Shown: piece after piece, positions 22,404 through 34,850 of the stretch
Layout: the number at the start of each line of letters is the position of its first letter
Position numbering within the stretch: the first letter of the stretch is position 1
Assembly (NCBI GenBank): GCA_021399445.1
Contig: JAJTUQ010000008.1
Location: forward strand, 1-64,000
DNA from: Xylogone sp. PMI_703
Lineage: Eukaryota > Ascomycota > Leotiomycetes
DNA length: 64,000 nt
Direction of reading: 5' to 3'
Translations under genes and position numbers: made by a program
Notes under the pieces: model-generated
What the model saw: only the letters and a program-made list of their open reading frames with translations
The model's database searches: none
Told to the model about the DNA's origin: nothing

Positions 22404-25026
22404 ACCTGTTCGCGCAAGAACTGTTAGTAACGTGCTTCTTTAGAAGATATGTATTTTTAAAACCAAATCGAAACTACAGTCGTGTCAGGTCGTGTTGAAT
22501 ATTTCCAAGTTCGGTTCGAGGGAATCGTGGTCTCCAACATATTCAAGATCTCCGTTTGAGTTCATCTATCTCTAACCTTCTAAACGGAAACTCCACTAAA
22601 ACATCAACGTCGCGACAGTACCAACACCACATCAAATTAAAAAATTGTGAATCAATTAAAACAAGAATAACGCTCATAATGCTGCCGCCAATAGCGATCT
22701 AAGTATTCTTGCTGGTAGAAGTTATGCTCAAGCTCTTAGCAATGTCTAGATACATTAATCAATACAGCACCGTTCCTAACTTCAATATCGCCTAGAGCGA
22801 GACTTTTCTGCCTCTCAACACCATGCGTCGAGCCTTCGCATCCTGTAGTAGCTACATTCTGCCGATTACCGGAGAAATTCTCCGAGATCATTCCTTTTGC
22901 TCCTGTCCCCCCATTAAGTCGGGGCACGCGTCTGTTCGCGGAGAGATGTGGGTGACGCGAGCAGAGTGCTGCAACAATATCCGTGCTCTAGCCTTAAGTT
23001 GTCTCCTAGACAAGCGTTCTAGAACCTTCCAAATTAGTCGATCTCATAAAACGCGGATGCAGAGTCACATTCCTAGCGGGATGGCTCAGGTCGTTTTGAG
23101 GGACCGAGATTGAGCTGGACAAATGATAAGCCCAGGGCAGGATCCGAATTGCGCAGGAGACATTTGATAAGGTGGGGAAGATTGCCTACACGCGAGAGAA
23201 TCAAAAGTCCACACCGCGATCTAGGTCAGCAGTATCCACGGGGAGCCGAAGCCTATTAATCGGAAGATAAATGCAGGGAATTCCGCAAAGATGAATGCGC
23301 TTTATTGAAACAAATGGTAAGCAGACGACGACTGCACCAGGGGAAAACAGACATGGGGGTCTCGGATCCGCGAGGTAGTTACCGAAGCGGCATACTCAGC
23401 TGAGAGCAATCGCGAGGGATTAGGATGATTCTAGACTCAACCGAGCGGCGCTCACCAGCGTAGTACGGTACCTCCGTCCCAGACACCTGGGACCGGTAAC
23501 AGCTCCGGCATCTACCGTAGATATCATCGCGCTGCAAGCCCGCGGCGCCTCCAATAATGCAACGTTGTACACAGTGCAACGGAGCACGCCGTGTAACAAA
23601 TAGCTGAGGACGAGTGACAGAGGTCTCCCTGAACTGCTGACAGAACCCTTTTTCGTGTTACCGGATGCAGAACTGCAGTGTGATATGCCTGTGCGATTCG
23701 AATCGAAAATTAGAGTCGATGGCGAGCCCACGAAAAGATCGTGGCTCTTCCCTTAAGTCGAATGCATCGAGTGCTTTGCCCCGCTCTTGGCTGCTGCATG
23801 AAAACGGGGCCGCCTTTAGGCTCTTGGTGCGCTAGATCCTTTGTAAGACTGTCGTTTATATCTCCGTTTTTTCGCTCTGGCCAGGGCTGGACTCGAGCCC
23901 GCTTTGCCCCAGATAGATCATGGCTGACTAGCCTCCTTCCCCAGCTACCACGTCGAAAGCCGTGACGATTGGATACCGGCAAACGACGATGTCGGGGAAC
24001 TGCGGTCCCTGCATTCCGGCGCAAAGGCTGAGATCATTCCATGGCAGGTCCGTTGGACGAAGCGCGCCAAAGCGAAGGGTAGCATTCCAACGGTGGTTGC
24101 TTCAGGTTTTTCGGGGCTTATGTGTACACTTCCGCGGAGGCCTGAGGGACCAGCGGGCCCTGTGATTAGAGAGAGCATGGCTTGCCCCTTGACTTTGGAT
24201 CTATCTGCGGGCTGACCCGTTGTCTGAAGAGCGAGCCTTGCCGAAAGGCTGGCTGTTGATCTGTGTAAGCAGTACCGTAGGGTCATCTTTGAACTAGCTG
24301 GGGTGTTTACGGGATATGACATATCCAGCGAACATAATGCAACTCTGCACAGACCGTTTTTGACCGGATTAAGGTAGAAACCCTAGCTGATTCAAAGATG
24401 TAAACCGTGAGACCCTACGGTAGACTGCTTACAGGGGAGTGCAATCTGCCTGCCATGCCTCGAATGGAGCAGATCACCGAGCTCTGTTGCAGGATCCCAG
24501 CCACAAGACATGGATTCTGCGATATCAGCTTGTCGCCTGTTCTAAAAATGATCGAATTCACATGCAGGTGGATTGACTGTTGGCTGGTAGGTAATATAGC
24601 GATTGAACGGAACATCCAAGGCAAAAATTCTGTCAGTCTTACAAAAAGCACATACACCAATTACAGCATATCTGTCGCATTCTCTCAAACCATAGCTCAT
24701 ACAGCCACACGAATGATCACACACTTCTCTCCTAGATATAATCACAGCAGTTAGGGGTTTGTCCATCTCTAGGATGCAACCTCCGCCTCCAAACCCCCAC
24801 CCCCCCCGCAAAAACCAGGTGTTTGTGCACAGCTGCATTCGATGCTGATCTCATTTTTGTGGAGATGATTCCCCGGATGGCCCTTTGCTTTTCTATCTTT
24901 GCTTCCTCACACATCGAAGGTGAATAAAGACTACGTAATTTGAATGACACTGGGGTTGCGGGACGTTAGTTTGACTCGTAGTGACTACCAGAAGATAGAC
25001 TGTAAGAGAGGCTGACGGCTTTGAAC
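22404..25026. other. intergenic, GC-rich degraded sequence
   Basis: No gene supported. 23300-24300 is clearly more GC-rich than its surroundings and has overlapping open frames on both strands (for example 23420-23731 minus, 23945-24322 minus) without recognisable motifs. 23900-24070 belongs to a dispersed repeat. Confidence 0.4.
23905..24070 (+). repeat. dispersed repeat, copy 1
   Basis: Aligns by eye with 27690-27860 in the same orientation through blocks such as 'gcctccttcccc', 'gaaagccgtgacgattgg', 'cggggaactg', 'aaaggctgagatcattc' and 'ccgttggacgaa'. Many differences are transitions. The family is not identified. Confidence 0.5.
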
Positions 25027-26661
25027 ATGGCGGAGGGTTTTTCCGACAGCGAGTTTGCGGTGGAAACATGGACATTATATTCCGTCGGAATGTGCTTGAT
25101 CTTCACAAGATTGTGAGTTTTTTTCTTTTAGTGCGTGTGACGATTACTTGTGCTTGCTCTATTACCATGATCGATCTCCGGCTGATAAACACCCTTTTAT
25201 TATTTTGCTGATTTGCATCTTTTCTTGTTTTATAGAGTATCTCAAGCCCGCCGACTCGGAATCCGCAATATGCGCTCAGACGATTATGTGATGATTACAG
25301 TGATACCATGGTATACACTCCTTGTGGTATCCATCAATAAAATCATCTTTGGTGGAGGCTCGAATTTTATGACTCCAGAGGAGATAGCCGCACTGACACC
25401 GACGATCAAGGCGCAGAGAGTTGTGGGGAGTAAGTGGGTCTTGTTAAGTGAAGAAGTTATGGTTATGAGTATATGGACTTGTAAGGTCTGTATGTTGTTA
25501 ATATATGGGAGGTTGACGTAAGTTGAACAAGATTTCCTTTTATGATATTTTGGTTAATGTCTGAAAACGATAAAACTGTAGAGGAAAACATGGTGGTAGC
25601 CGTTTTGGCTTTGTTGTATATATGCCTTGAATATGGTCCAGGACTTAAGGCTTTTTCTCTTTTTTTTTGGTCTCTAGACTTAGACTCTAGTCTGTTATAC
25701 CATTGAAGTTTTAATGACTGACTTCTACTAATAGCGAAGGACTTGATCAGAAGCGAATAATCAATGGAGTATTTGTATATACTGCCGCCGGATTCGTTGC
25801 TACGCATATTGCACTATTCACCACATGTCGTCCGTTTTCCGGATATTGGTCTGTCCCAGCGATAAATGGTAAGTTTGCCCTTTTTATAACTTTAAGGACA
25901 TATACCTATTTAAGGCACAATTCCTTTGCTCTTGTGCCATCTGTTATTGAAAGACTAAAATTCACCTAGATCAATGTTGGTCATATTTCAACTTCGAAAT
26001 AGTCGAAGCGACTTTTAACATTAGCTCTGACTTGATGGTCCTCCTCGTCGCCATCCATCTCCTCGCGAAACTCCACATGCCAATCCAGCAAAAGGCTATC
26101 CTGCTTGGGATTTTTGGCATGGGGCTCTTCATTATCGCCGCTGCTATTCTTACCAAAGTTTACTCCCTGGATCCAAACCTCGTTTCATATGCCTATCTCA
26201 ACTGGTACTTCCGTGAAGCAAGCGTTAGCGTTTACGTCACCAATGGCCCCGCCATATGGGCCCTCACAAGAGACCTCTTCCCTAGTGTCAAATACTGGGG
26301 ATACCAAACCAGGACAACCGACTTGTCGAGTTATACCAAAGGAACGCGAAGTAGAACTAGCAAATCAACATGGAGAAAGGCCACTGGGAGTACATGGGCG
26401 GAAGCATCAAGGGAAAGGGGTAGTAAGAATGGCGACCCATTAGAGCTGTTTGACGGGCTTGGTAGTAAGAACTGCAATGAAGAAGAGGGAATAGATCTCA
26501 GGAAGATGGGGAGCCAGGTGCATATTCTTCCCCAGAATATGCTACAGAATGAGGAGAGCGAGAAGGAAGCGGAGGAAGGTGGTGTGGGTATTTACAAGAA
26601 CGCAAATTTCAGCCAGCGAGAGCTCAAAGTCTTCTGGGCTGCCATAATAAAAGAAGGATGA
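25027..26661 (+). CDS. SAT4/PTH11-like fungal rhodopsin-domain membrane protein, 397 aa
   Basis: Exons 25027-25112, 25236-25517, 25735-25868 and 25970-26661, with introns of 123, 217 and 101 bp that keep one frame. The product has the SAT4-family order: an N-terminal helix ending FTRLVSQARR, the DDYVM motif, helices including ITVIPWYTLLVVSI, a helix with CKVCMLLIYGRLT, the TTCRPF...YW motif, QCW...F-x-x-E-x-x-x-A, then helices ending before a polar cytoplasmic tail rich in Lys, Glu and Ser. The family groups PTH11-like receptors and SAT4-type proteins of mostly unknown role. The long tail (~110 aa) could carry signalling motifs. Two relatives occur in the window (33376-34850 and 44441-44957). 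The second intron is longer than its neighbours, so its borders are less certain. Confidence 0.82.
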
Positions 26662-26689
26662 AGCGGGACGCCGCATCTCATTAATCACT

Positions 26690-26787
26690 CCTTTCCTTTC
26701 CTTTCCTTTCCTTTCCTTTCCCTTTCCTTTCCTTTCCTTTCCCTTTCCTTTCCTTTCCTTTCCTTTTCCTTTCCTTTTCCTTTTCCC
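26690..26787. repeat. (TTTCC)n microsatellite
   Basis: About 98 bp of pentanucleotide TTTCC units with scattered CTTTCC and TTTTCC variants, starting about 30 bp after the SAT4-like stop codon. Confidence 0.95.
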
Positions 26788-28396
26788 CGGCAGATCTCGC
26801 GGAAGAAGGCAAATGGCAGCATAGCGAGCACCAATAACAGCAAAGCTGTCATCTTTTTGTTGCACGTCGCAGCATGAGAGGCCTACCCCTGGGCATTGCC
26901 AGGCTGAGTCACGTATACTTTGACCCGGATTACTTAGATTAATATAGAAATCCTACCTTAATCGATCCGCCGTCTTTTCAGCGCGGCCTTGCTATCGAGT
27001 ATAGAAAAGCGTGATGCGAGTTTTTTGCCCCCATAGCTGTTCAGGCATGCGGACTATTTATATCGTCAAGCTCGATTACTCTGCATAGATGCTAAATTTC
27101 AGCCGTATTAAATGTGTTAGGTGATATCCATCATCATTTGCAAGCCAGATGGTGAAGGACGTCTTCTGTGTTGTTCTTTGGGCACAAAGTGACCAAGCAT
27201 CCCGCTGTCTTTAACCTTGCTTGACTTCTTCTCAACTTCCATAACCAACTATTTGAGATGGCTGATCTAAGATCACGAGGGACTGAGCTGGTTCCAGGCA
27301 CCAGGACGGTCAACAGGCTGGAGGACCTAGGGTATCATTGCGTTGTACGATCACGATCCCAATAATGCGACGCTAGACGCGACTCGAATTTGAGAAGCGC
27401 AGGCCATCTTTCCGTGGTATTCTATTTACGAGCACAGATTGCAATGGCGGTTTGCCGCACTTATTCATGGTTAACTGGTTCAGGACTAAGTCCCTGTATT
27501 ATGTTATGTGGTATGTCTACGAATGTTTTACCTTCTAGCGCTGACAGTACGCACTGTATATAGCGTTACTCTTATCTTCTCGGTCCCGAATCGGTAACCA
27601 TGCATAAATGCGGCGTTTGACCCTGTGCGAAGCTGATTGTGGAGGCGGATATTTGGCCGTATATGGAGTAATTCTCCGGCCCCGTTTCCCTTCCCCCGCC
27701 CTGGCTGGGCCTCCTCCCTGAGCTGTAGCGCGGAAACTCGTGGTGATTGGGTGTCGAGGCACACAAAGTGTCAGGGAATTGTTAACCCCGTGCCCGGTGG
27801 AAAAGCTGAACCTCATTCTGCAGCACTATACGGCGCATCCGTTGAACGAAATGCGTGAAATCGGAGTGGTAGGATCCCCCCAACTTCCATAGCGCGACCA
27901 GTATAGTATTGAGCTGGGAATTTTCGAATGCTCTTTTTGCATTAATCCCCAATTATTGCAAGTGCTCGCATATTAGTGGCTAGCCTAGCCCTGGATTCAT
28001 GACTATATAGAGAAAATCTCCTTTGTCAAATTTTCAGCGGGCTTTCTTTTGCCCAGCACATGCATCGTAGGCACATAACAAACGCGTTTTCTAACCGTCA
28101 GGCTCAACCGGTAGATGATGAACATCTTCGCGTTATCGTTACATTACAGTGAGCTGCTACAGTACCAGCTGCTGAAGAATGGTCTGCCTAGCCCTCCGCC
28201 ACACGACTCCTTCACAACTTCAAGCGTGTCAAAAGTGAGATGGTAGAGTCTAAGCGTGTAGGGGTCCCTTGGCCAGCGCTATGTCGCTCCAACGCCCCTC
28301 CTCTGTGAAGTTGTGTTTTCGTAAAGCATATAAACCTGACAAGCGTCTGTCAGATGTGGTGTGGCATCTTTTCTCCAAGGGGAGCCCTAGAACGGA
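26788..28396. other. intergenic with a degenerate coding scrap and a dispersed repeat
   Basis: At 27258 an ATG opens 35 codons (MADLRSRGTELVPGTRTVNR) before a stop; in neighbouring frames conserved-looking peptide continues (YDHDPNNATLDATRI, IFPWYSIYEHRLQWRFAA) to about 27480, so a decayed gene is likely, family not identified. 27690-27860 is copy 2 of the repeat at 23905. The remainder shows nothing. Confidence 0.35.
27690..27860 (+). repeat. dispersed repeat, copy 2
   Basis: Partner of 23905-24070. The two direct copies lie 3.8 kb apart and bracket the SAT4-like gene at 25027-26661. Confidence 0.5.
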
Positions 28397-30530
28397 ATGG
28401 CGAGTGCTCAGCGCACTCAGAAGGAGAGGCCGTGTGATGCTTGCAGAAGACGCAAGATACGTTGCATAAGAGTCTTGTCGGATCCGGCGTTATGCGCGCT
28501 ATGTCAGTCCCGATCTGAACCGTGTACTTTCCGGGATCCACCGGCCAAGAAGAAGCGGCAGCCAAGCCGCGGCAATCATACTCACATCCCTCTGAATGCA
28601 CGGTAGGGCTACTCGGTAGAAGCCGATGGCGCTGGAGGTTTATTATTATTTACTAATTTAATCGTTTCCCCACACAGATCTCCCCAAAATGGAGTTCTAG
28701 GCGCTTCACTGGGGCTAGATGATGCCCTTTGCGAATCCACTTTACTTAGAAATACGCTCGGACACAGCATCACACGCTCCACCGATTACATAGGACCAAC
28801 GTCAGAATATGATCTATCCCTTCTCCAACAATTGCGATTCGACCAGAATGATGAATACGTCAATGCCGCAGGTGATGCAATCCGTCGAGTCAGCCAAAAC
28901 ACTTACGTCGCCGTGAGGACGAATACCCAGGAGGAAACTGACAGCCACATCAAATATCTTGATATCATAGAAGGCATCGTGGCGCCGCACGGCGAAGCCT
29001 TAATAGACATCTACTTTCGCATTGTTCATCCGAGTTATCCGATCCTTCACAAGAAAGTGTTCCTGGAGAAGCACAGACGAAATTATCGCGAACTTATGCC
29101 AACGTGTTTGGCTGCGGTATACATACTAGCTCTGCACTGGTGGTCGTACAGCCCTAACCTGGTCAGGTTCAAGAAACCAAATGTTCAAGAATTAGAGGCC
29201 TTGTTCCCGAGGTTGATGGCTGACATCTATCGGCGTCCGAAAGCTTCAGATCTTCAAGCAGGTCTTCTATTCTCTCAGCGTCCCGATGGAAGCTCGTGGA
29301 TGATGATGGGAGGACTGATGGCTATGTCGCAGATATGCGGCCTGCATATTGATAGCACGGACTGGAGGATACCAGAATGGGAGAAGGCACTCAGGAAACG
29401 ACTTGCTTGGGCAGTGTTTATACAAGATAAATGGGGTGCGTTAATCCACGGCCGACCTTCCGCCATTGCTCATGACAACTGGGATGTGAAACCTGTGAGG
29501 AAGAGTGATTTTCCGGAGACAGCTGAAGATGATGACGAGGAAGATGGTAGTACGGAGGTTGAGAAGGGCATGATTATATATATGGATCTGATTTCTCTGA
29601 CAGAGATTCTCTCGGATATTCTTGACAGTTTTTTTACGTTGAAAGCTTTGAAACAGAAATCTACTCCTACTGAAGTTTTGGAGAAGGCGAAACCGTTACA
29701 GATCAAGTTGAAGACGTGGTACTCCCAGCTGCCTCCTGGTTTAGTGATGGAAGAGACAAAGCCACGAAAGTTGTCATCCACTGGTAAGATCGCTATTAGT
29801 ATTTATAATATGAGTTGCTGATCACCATTTCATGAGCATGGCCTGACTGTAATGCGTAGGCTATCTTCACCTTGGGTACTTTTGCGCCGAGATCACCCTA
29901 CACCGTGCTATACTCCGCTCACTCGATAACTCCAACGCTAATCAACAGTTGACAACGATAGCCAGAACCGCAGCGAGAGTATCGTGAGTATCGTTTGTCT
30001 CTGCGGTCGATTTTGCCAAGCGACTGAAACCTGAGCACCTCCAGAGCTTCTGGTTCTTTGCTTCGAAGATCAACCTGGCAATAATAGGTACATTCGGGTG
30101 CATGTTGTGGGCAACGAGCGAGAGCAAAGAAGAGCGCGAATTCTATCGTCAACAACTGGCAGAATTTAGATGGACACTGCGACTCAGTAGCGCAACCGCA
30201 GAATTCATGAAGTTTACTGTTGAGATGTTGGATGCCAGTCCGGTTTTTACAATGGATTGCTCTAAGCTAGGCAGTAGGAATCTGTCCGACCGTCAGAGCA
30301 GCCAGAACGACTCTCCAAAAGTAAATGATGAGTTAGACCGACCTTTCACGCCGCAGGAGATGAACAGCAGCTCGGCTAGTTATTCGACGAATGTTGACTA
30401 CAATAACTTAAATATCGATGATTATCCGGTTGAATATTCTGCGTTTGCTTTTAGAGGAGTTCCTAGCGTACTTCATGGCGATAATCTCGCAGCGTCGATG
30501 ACACCGCCCGATTTTTACAATGCAGGGTGA
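28397..30530 (+). CDS. TamA/Dal81-like Zn2Cys6 regulator, interrupted by an in-frame stop
   Basis: Exons 28397-28602, 28678-29783 and 29860-30530; introns of 75 and 76 bp. The zinc cluster is PCDACRRRKIRC...CALCQSRSEPC, that is C-x2-C-x6-C-x9-C-x2-C-x6-C, with the long central loop and downstream KKKRQ typical of the TamA/Dal81 group, regulators of nitrogen-source genes. The middle holds the fungal_trans region (YFRIVHPSYPILHKKVFLEK, LAWAVFIQDKWGALIHGRPS). Exon 3 keeps conserved blocks (AEITLHRAILRSL, KPEHLQSFWFFASKINLAII). Between those blocks a perfect 9-bp tandem duplication, gagtatcgt x2 at 29977-29994, puts TGA in frame at 29985-29987; one unit fewer leaves the frame open. No splice choice removes it. 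Unless read through or an assembly error, the protein ends near residue 480 of ~660. Confidence 0.78.
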
Positions 30531-31850
30531 GGGAGAGAACAGGAAGTCTGCTGACGAAAAGGGATATATGATATTTATGAAATGGAAATAGTAAGGAAAT
30601 AGTCTAATTTCTAATCCTTCGATGTGGGAAATTCTGCAGTCTCTTCCTAGTCGCTATCCGGACACCGTCTTTTGCAAGATACATTTCAGACACCGCTCGA
30701 CTGCAGCAAACTATCCTGTCTTGCAGCTCACTTTACAGTTCAGTCTTATCGTCATGACCTTGGGTTTGTATACCCGAAGTTCGGCGTACAGAACATCGAA
30801 CGCATCTTTGAGGTATTCTCAAATGCAGTGCCCGGGCCCCAACCTCCCGAACCGACCCGGAACCTGAGATCGTTATTACCGCATCACCTGTGGGGGTTTT
30901 TCCAGGGGTGGAAATTGATAAGGGATACAGAAAGGCATGAAACGCCATAGTGACAAGAATGGTGTATTCCTTGGTGGCCTCGCAGATCAGGGTTTATTGT
31001 GGCGAGCGCCATCAAAACACGATGCCCTAGTAATGCCACCCCTCCAACTTGATTATGCTAACCGGGCCGACGCTACAAAATCCGATGGAGGATTTTGTGG
31101 ATGGAGATAGGGCTTGTACAGACACCACGAGACTGGTGGGACGCATAAAACAAATATATAAACTGTCAAAACTCTACTTACATATTTCTTAACCAGACGC
31201 TAAAGCCATTGAGGCTCGACTTGAGGGACTCCGCATAGAGAGAACGAGGCCGCGTACTTGCCGCTACAGCTCTGTTCCTTCGAATCTTCTACAATCTGTA
31301 TTTGCATCCTCAAGCGAAATTCCTGTGGTCGCTTGGGCATCTAGGTAATCAGTAAGGGTGCCTGTATTCATTGTATTTCGAAAGACCAGCGAACCGAGCA
31401 CAGAAGAAAGCATTGGAAAGAAATGAGACGGTCTTTGTGTGAGAGTGTCTCCTTATTTGAGCCGTTTCCTACACGATATATTGTGACGAGGATCTCTAAA
31501 TGAGGTCGGAAAAGTGGGCTCGATTTGCTGCGGCTCGTGAAACCCCCCAGATGCAAGAGCTGCTGCAAAGGTTCAGTGCAGCAAGAGACAGGCAACTTTG
31601 GAGAAGGATGGTATCAGACCAAGTATGTTGAGCTGTCATTGCGTTTGGCACGGCACCCTTGTGGGCCAGGGCATCCTTGAGGTGCAGAAGATAGTGCGAA
31701 AGTGATGTGCAACACCTCTCCTCGCTCTCCTCATTCTGGCCTCTACCTCTGCCTAACCATTTCACTCTTGGAAAAAGCAAGTACCGTGGTTGTTTGATAA
31801 TATGATAGCTCGATGAGTGAGGGAAAGGCCTAGACAGGTGTGGCAGGGCC
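30531..31850. other. intergenic
   Basis: Short overlapping ORFs on both strands (30672-30950, 31496-31900) lack recognisable motifs or splice support. No repeat seen. Confidence 0.35.
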
Positions 31851-32915
31851 TCACACCAAAGACCATGGGCACCGAGGCCGTGTGAAGATTCCAACTGCAT
31901 TATCTATTTCTATTAGTTCTGTCACCGCGCGATGTTCGGCAAGGCAATGCGGACCAGAATGCTCTTCTACAAGGTTTACATAAGGACATACCGGTAACCC
32001 ACTACCGAGTTCAGATCGAGCAAAGGTTCTACGCCATCGATCCAACGAAGCGTACAGCGTCGTATTCGTCTCAATTGTGCCTTGTCCGGAGTCGACGACC
32101 AAGTGGAATTTTCCGGCCGGTGGCGGTTGCCGGACGAACGTGACGAAGTCCAGACCCAAGGAGAGAATAAGGGGGAGCACAGTCCCGGAGTGGGGAACGC
32201 ACGGCAGCGGTCCGGTGGTACTACCAAAAAAGTCACAAATTTGGGAAAAATACACTAGCCCCATCAAGTTCAACCGATTGACGATCAAATCCTTCATAGA
32301 GGTCACCGCACGAGGATTGGAACGCCGGTCAAAATGTTACGATTGGTAGTATTAAACCATAGATAGCACACATACCCTTAAATTTGAGACTTTACGATAC
32401 CGTACTAGACAAAGATGAGTCTCTAGGGCTGCACCGTAAGTAAAGCCCCGTCGCGGGGAACGAATACCGTTGCCATCCCTCGTCCTTAGCAATGGTACGG
32501 TGGTATCCGGTTGTGACACAGTCATGACAGGAACAAAGAGAAACTGATCACACGTGCCACAGTACGGACTGAACTTCGAGCTAGATCGGCACAGCTTGAA
32601 TGCTTGGCCGAAGGAAGCAATCAATCTGCAGTTGTCAGTGAGATATAATAATTGCTCGCAAGAGACAGTATCAACGACGATCCTGGGATTGCCTCTGAGT
32701 TGAGTGACCCGGACCCGGACCGATAGAATGGAGCTAAAAAAACTATTCGCCATCCATTCCCTTGATTTTGCTCTTTTCAAGTCGAGATAGAGATTCATGA
32801 AAAATGAATCCGCCCCGTGACTGGCATATAGTAGGCGCTGGGCGTGGGAAGAAAAGGAGGAAAATAAGAGCATGGTAAAAAAAAGCATAATATATCGAAT
32901 CCTTAAAGCAAGCAC
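31851..32915 (-). CDS. unrecognised two-exon candidate gene
   Basis: Two long minus-strand open stretches, 32376-32915 and 31851-32291, join in phase 0 across an 84-bp intron (32292-32375) with a textbook GTATGT donor and an AAG acceptor. The first begins with a hydrophobic stretch that could be a signal or membrane segment (MLFFTMLLFSSFSSHA), but this may lie upstream of the true start. Later segments (IVVDTVSCEQLLYL, SSKFSPYCGTCDQFLFVPV, GKFHLVVDSGQGTIET) have ordinary protein composition. I recognise no family. The stop is near 31851. The join is the main support; chance ORFs in a GC-balanced stretch remain possible. Confidence 0.3.
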
Positions 32916-33375
32916 GGTCAGTTAAATATGCGATCAGCATTACCACGTTTAAAGAAGAAAAGGCTGCTACTCTTCGTTTCATAACCGACATGGCAATCTC
33001 CGGAGAAGGAATGATGCATTGCCTTATGCCTGTGCCTTGTATCTGCTTTTTCTTGATGTGCAGCGGGCATCAAATCAATCCTCGGTTACCCCCGGGGGGA
33101 GGGTTGGTGTGCTATTCATTCTGTGTTTTGTGAAGTTACATCGAGAAGGAGAACTCCTTTGAGGAAGTCCAGGAACATCTAGATTCCAACCCGATGATAA
33201 AAACTCCGGGGCGTTCCCATCTGTAGCTGGTCTTCAGAGCTTGCGTTGTCGGTCTTATAAATTCGCAATCATTGCCACCAATTTTCTTCATCTCAGGCCT
33301 CGGGGTGGTCTCAGGATCTTTATTGACTTTCGATATCACATAACATAGTCTCTCATCCGAACCCAAAACTTTACA
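32916..33375. other. intergenic, promoter side of the SAT4-like gene at 33376
   Basis: Contains only short ORFs. No repeat or RNA gene seen. Confidence 0.4.
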
Positions 33376-34850
33376 ATGGCAGAGCCAACTCCTCCCTTTC
33401 AGGGACCCCGCCCAGCGGACTTCTATGAAGTCCAAACTGTAAGTTTGCTGAGACGGTTTCCTTCCATCGAAATGTGAAATTTATATGTTCTCCACAGATC
33501 AGCGAAAGAGCAGTGGTGATCACATGTTCTTGTATTGTCGTGTGCACGATGATACTGCGAACATTGGGGCGATATGCATTAGGTCGTAGAGCTAAAGATG
33601 CCGGAACCGCACATTATCTTGGCCTAGATGACAGTAAGTTCTTTTTCGCTCGTGGAGGGGTGCGATTGTGGTGGCTAATCAAGGCATGTAGTTTTCAACC
33701 TCTTGGCGGTGGTAGGTTTTTTAAACTGCAGGACGTCGAAAAGCTGCAAGCCAAACTAATGAACTCAGCTTACTTTTTATGCCTTAGCGATAGCCGTGCT
33801 TGTTGGTAGGTTAATTGAGAATAATGTTATTGCTTTGTTGCTAATAGCCTTTCCTAGCCATTGATCGTGGAATGGGAACTCATATCGATAGAGTCATCTG
33901 GCTAGGCGGATCTAAGGGAGTCGATCGTTACAATCTCGTTAGCATCGTCATTTTTGGTATACTATTTGAGATCTAGCTAGGCTGATGTTCCACTAGGCAA
34001 TATATGTCTGCGCACTAACCTACAACTCGGTGCTCGGATTTGTGAAGTTGTCCGTCCTTGCCCTCTATCAACGTATCCTCCAGGGAGTGCCGTCCAAGAG
34101 CTTGGTCGTCATCAACTGGTGTGTTATTGGATTAGTTGCAACTAACACCACCGTCAATGTCTTCGTTGCGGCATTCCAATGCAGCCCCGTCCGCGCAGCA
34201 TTCGATTCTTCTATCAAAGGAAGGTGCATCAACGCTAGTGCCTTCTACATCGGAAACGCGATAACTGGTATTATCACCGATGCTACCGTCTATCTTTTAT
34301 CAATTCCCATCATACGACCTTTGCAGATCAACCGAAAGCGAAAGCTAGCTATCCTTCTCACTATGCTTATCGGTCTTTTGTATGGAGCCACTTTAATCCA
34401 ACCGTCTTGTATCATACTTTATATACTGACTACGCAATATCTAGTGCCGTCATAACCTCATGTGTCCGTATTTCCTTCCTTCCCAGCCTCCTCGTGGACC
34501 CAGATGCCTCCTGGGCTATGGGTGTCCCTATGGACTGGTCCGTAGTCGAGCCCACTGTCGGTATACTTGTCAGTTCCATGCCTGCCATTCGTTCCGTCAC
34601 CTATCTCTGGAGTCCTTCCCGTGGACAATTGCAGAACAGCAATTCCGCTCCCTCACACCTTGAGTCCCGATCAAGGAACGGCCATATTAAACTGGAGGAG
34701 TTCAACGAAATCAACAAGAATAGCCACACTGTTGTCAGCGCTAAGATTGTAGACGATGACGATAGCGAGAGGAACCTCATCTACCAGGGCGTTGTCAAAT
34801 CTGGCGACGGCATCGCCAAGACTACTGAGATTCACATTTCAAAGACATGA
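33376..34850 (+). CDS. SAT4/PTH11-like membrane protein, about 364 aa
   Basis: Best model: exons 33376-33438, 33498-33633, 33788-33805, 33858-33946, 33997-34379 and 34445-34850. Family landmarks are the N-terminal helix (VVITCSCIVVCTMILRTLGR), GLDD, AIDRGMGTHIDRVIW, TYNSVLGFVKLSVLALYQRI, AFQCSPV, RC-x-N-x-x-A-F-Y-x-G, and after the last intron (GTATGG...CTAG) DPDASWAMGVPMDWSVVEP-x-VGI. The tail is polar and acidic. The third exon as drawn is only 18 bp; a longer acceptor upstream would add helix residues (FYALAIAVLV) but shifts the frame, so a one-base error or mutation there is an alternative. The donor at 33947 (GTCATT) is weak. The summed exons give an exact multiple of three. Confidence 0.72.

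Noticed and set aside
26542..26865. Minus-strand ORF rich in Lys/Gly/Glu repeats
   Set aside because: It is the antisense translation of the TTTCC microsatellite and of the SAT4-like 3' end.
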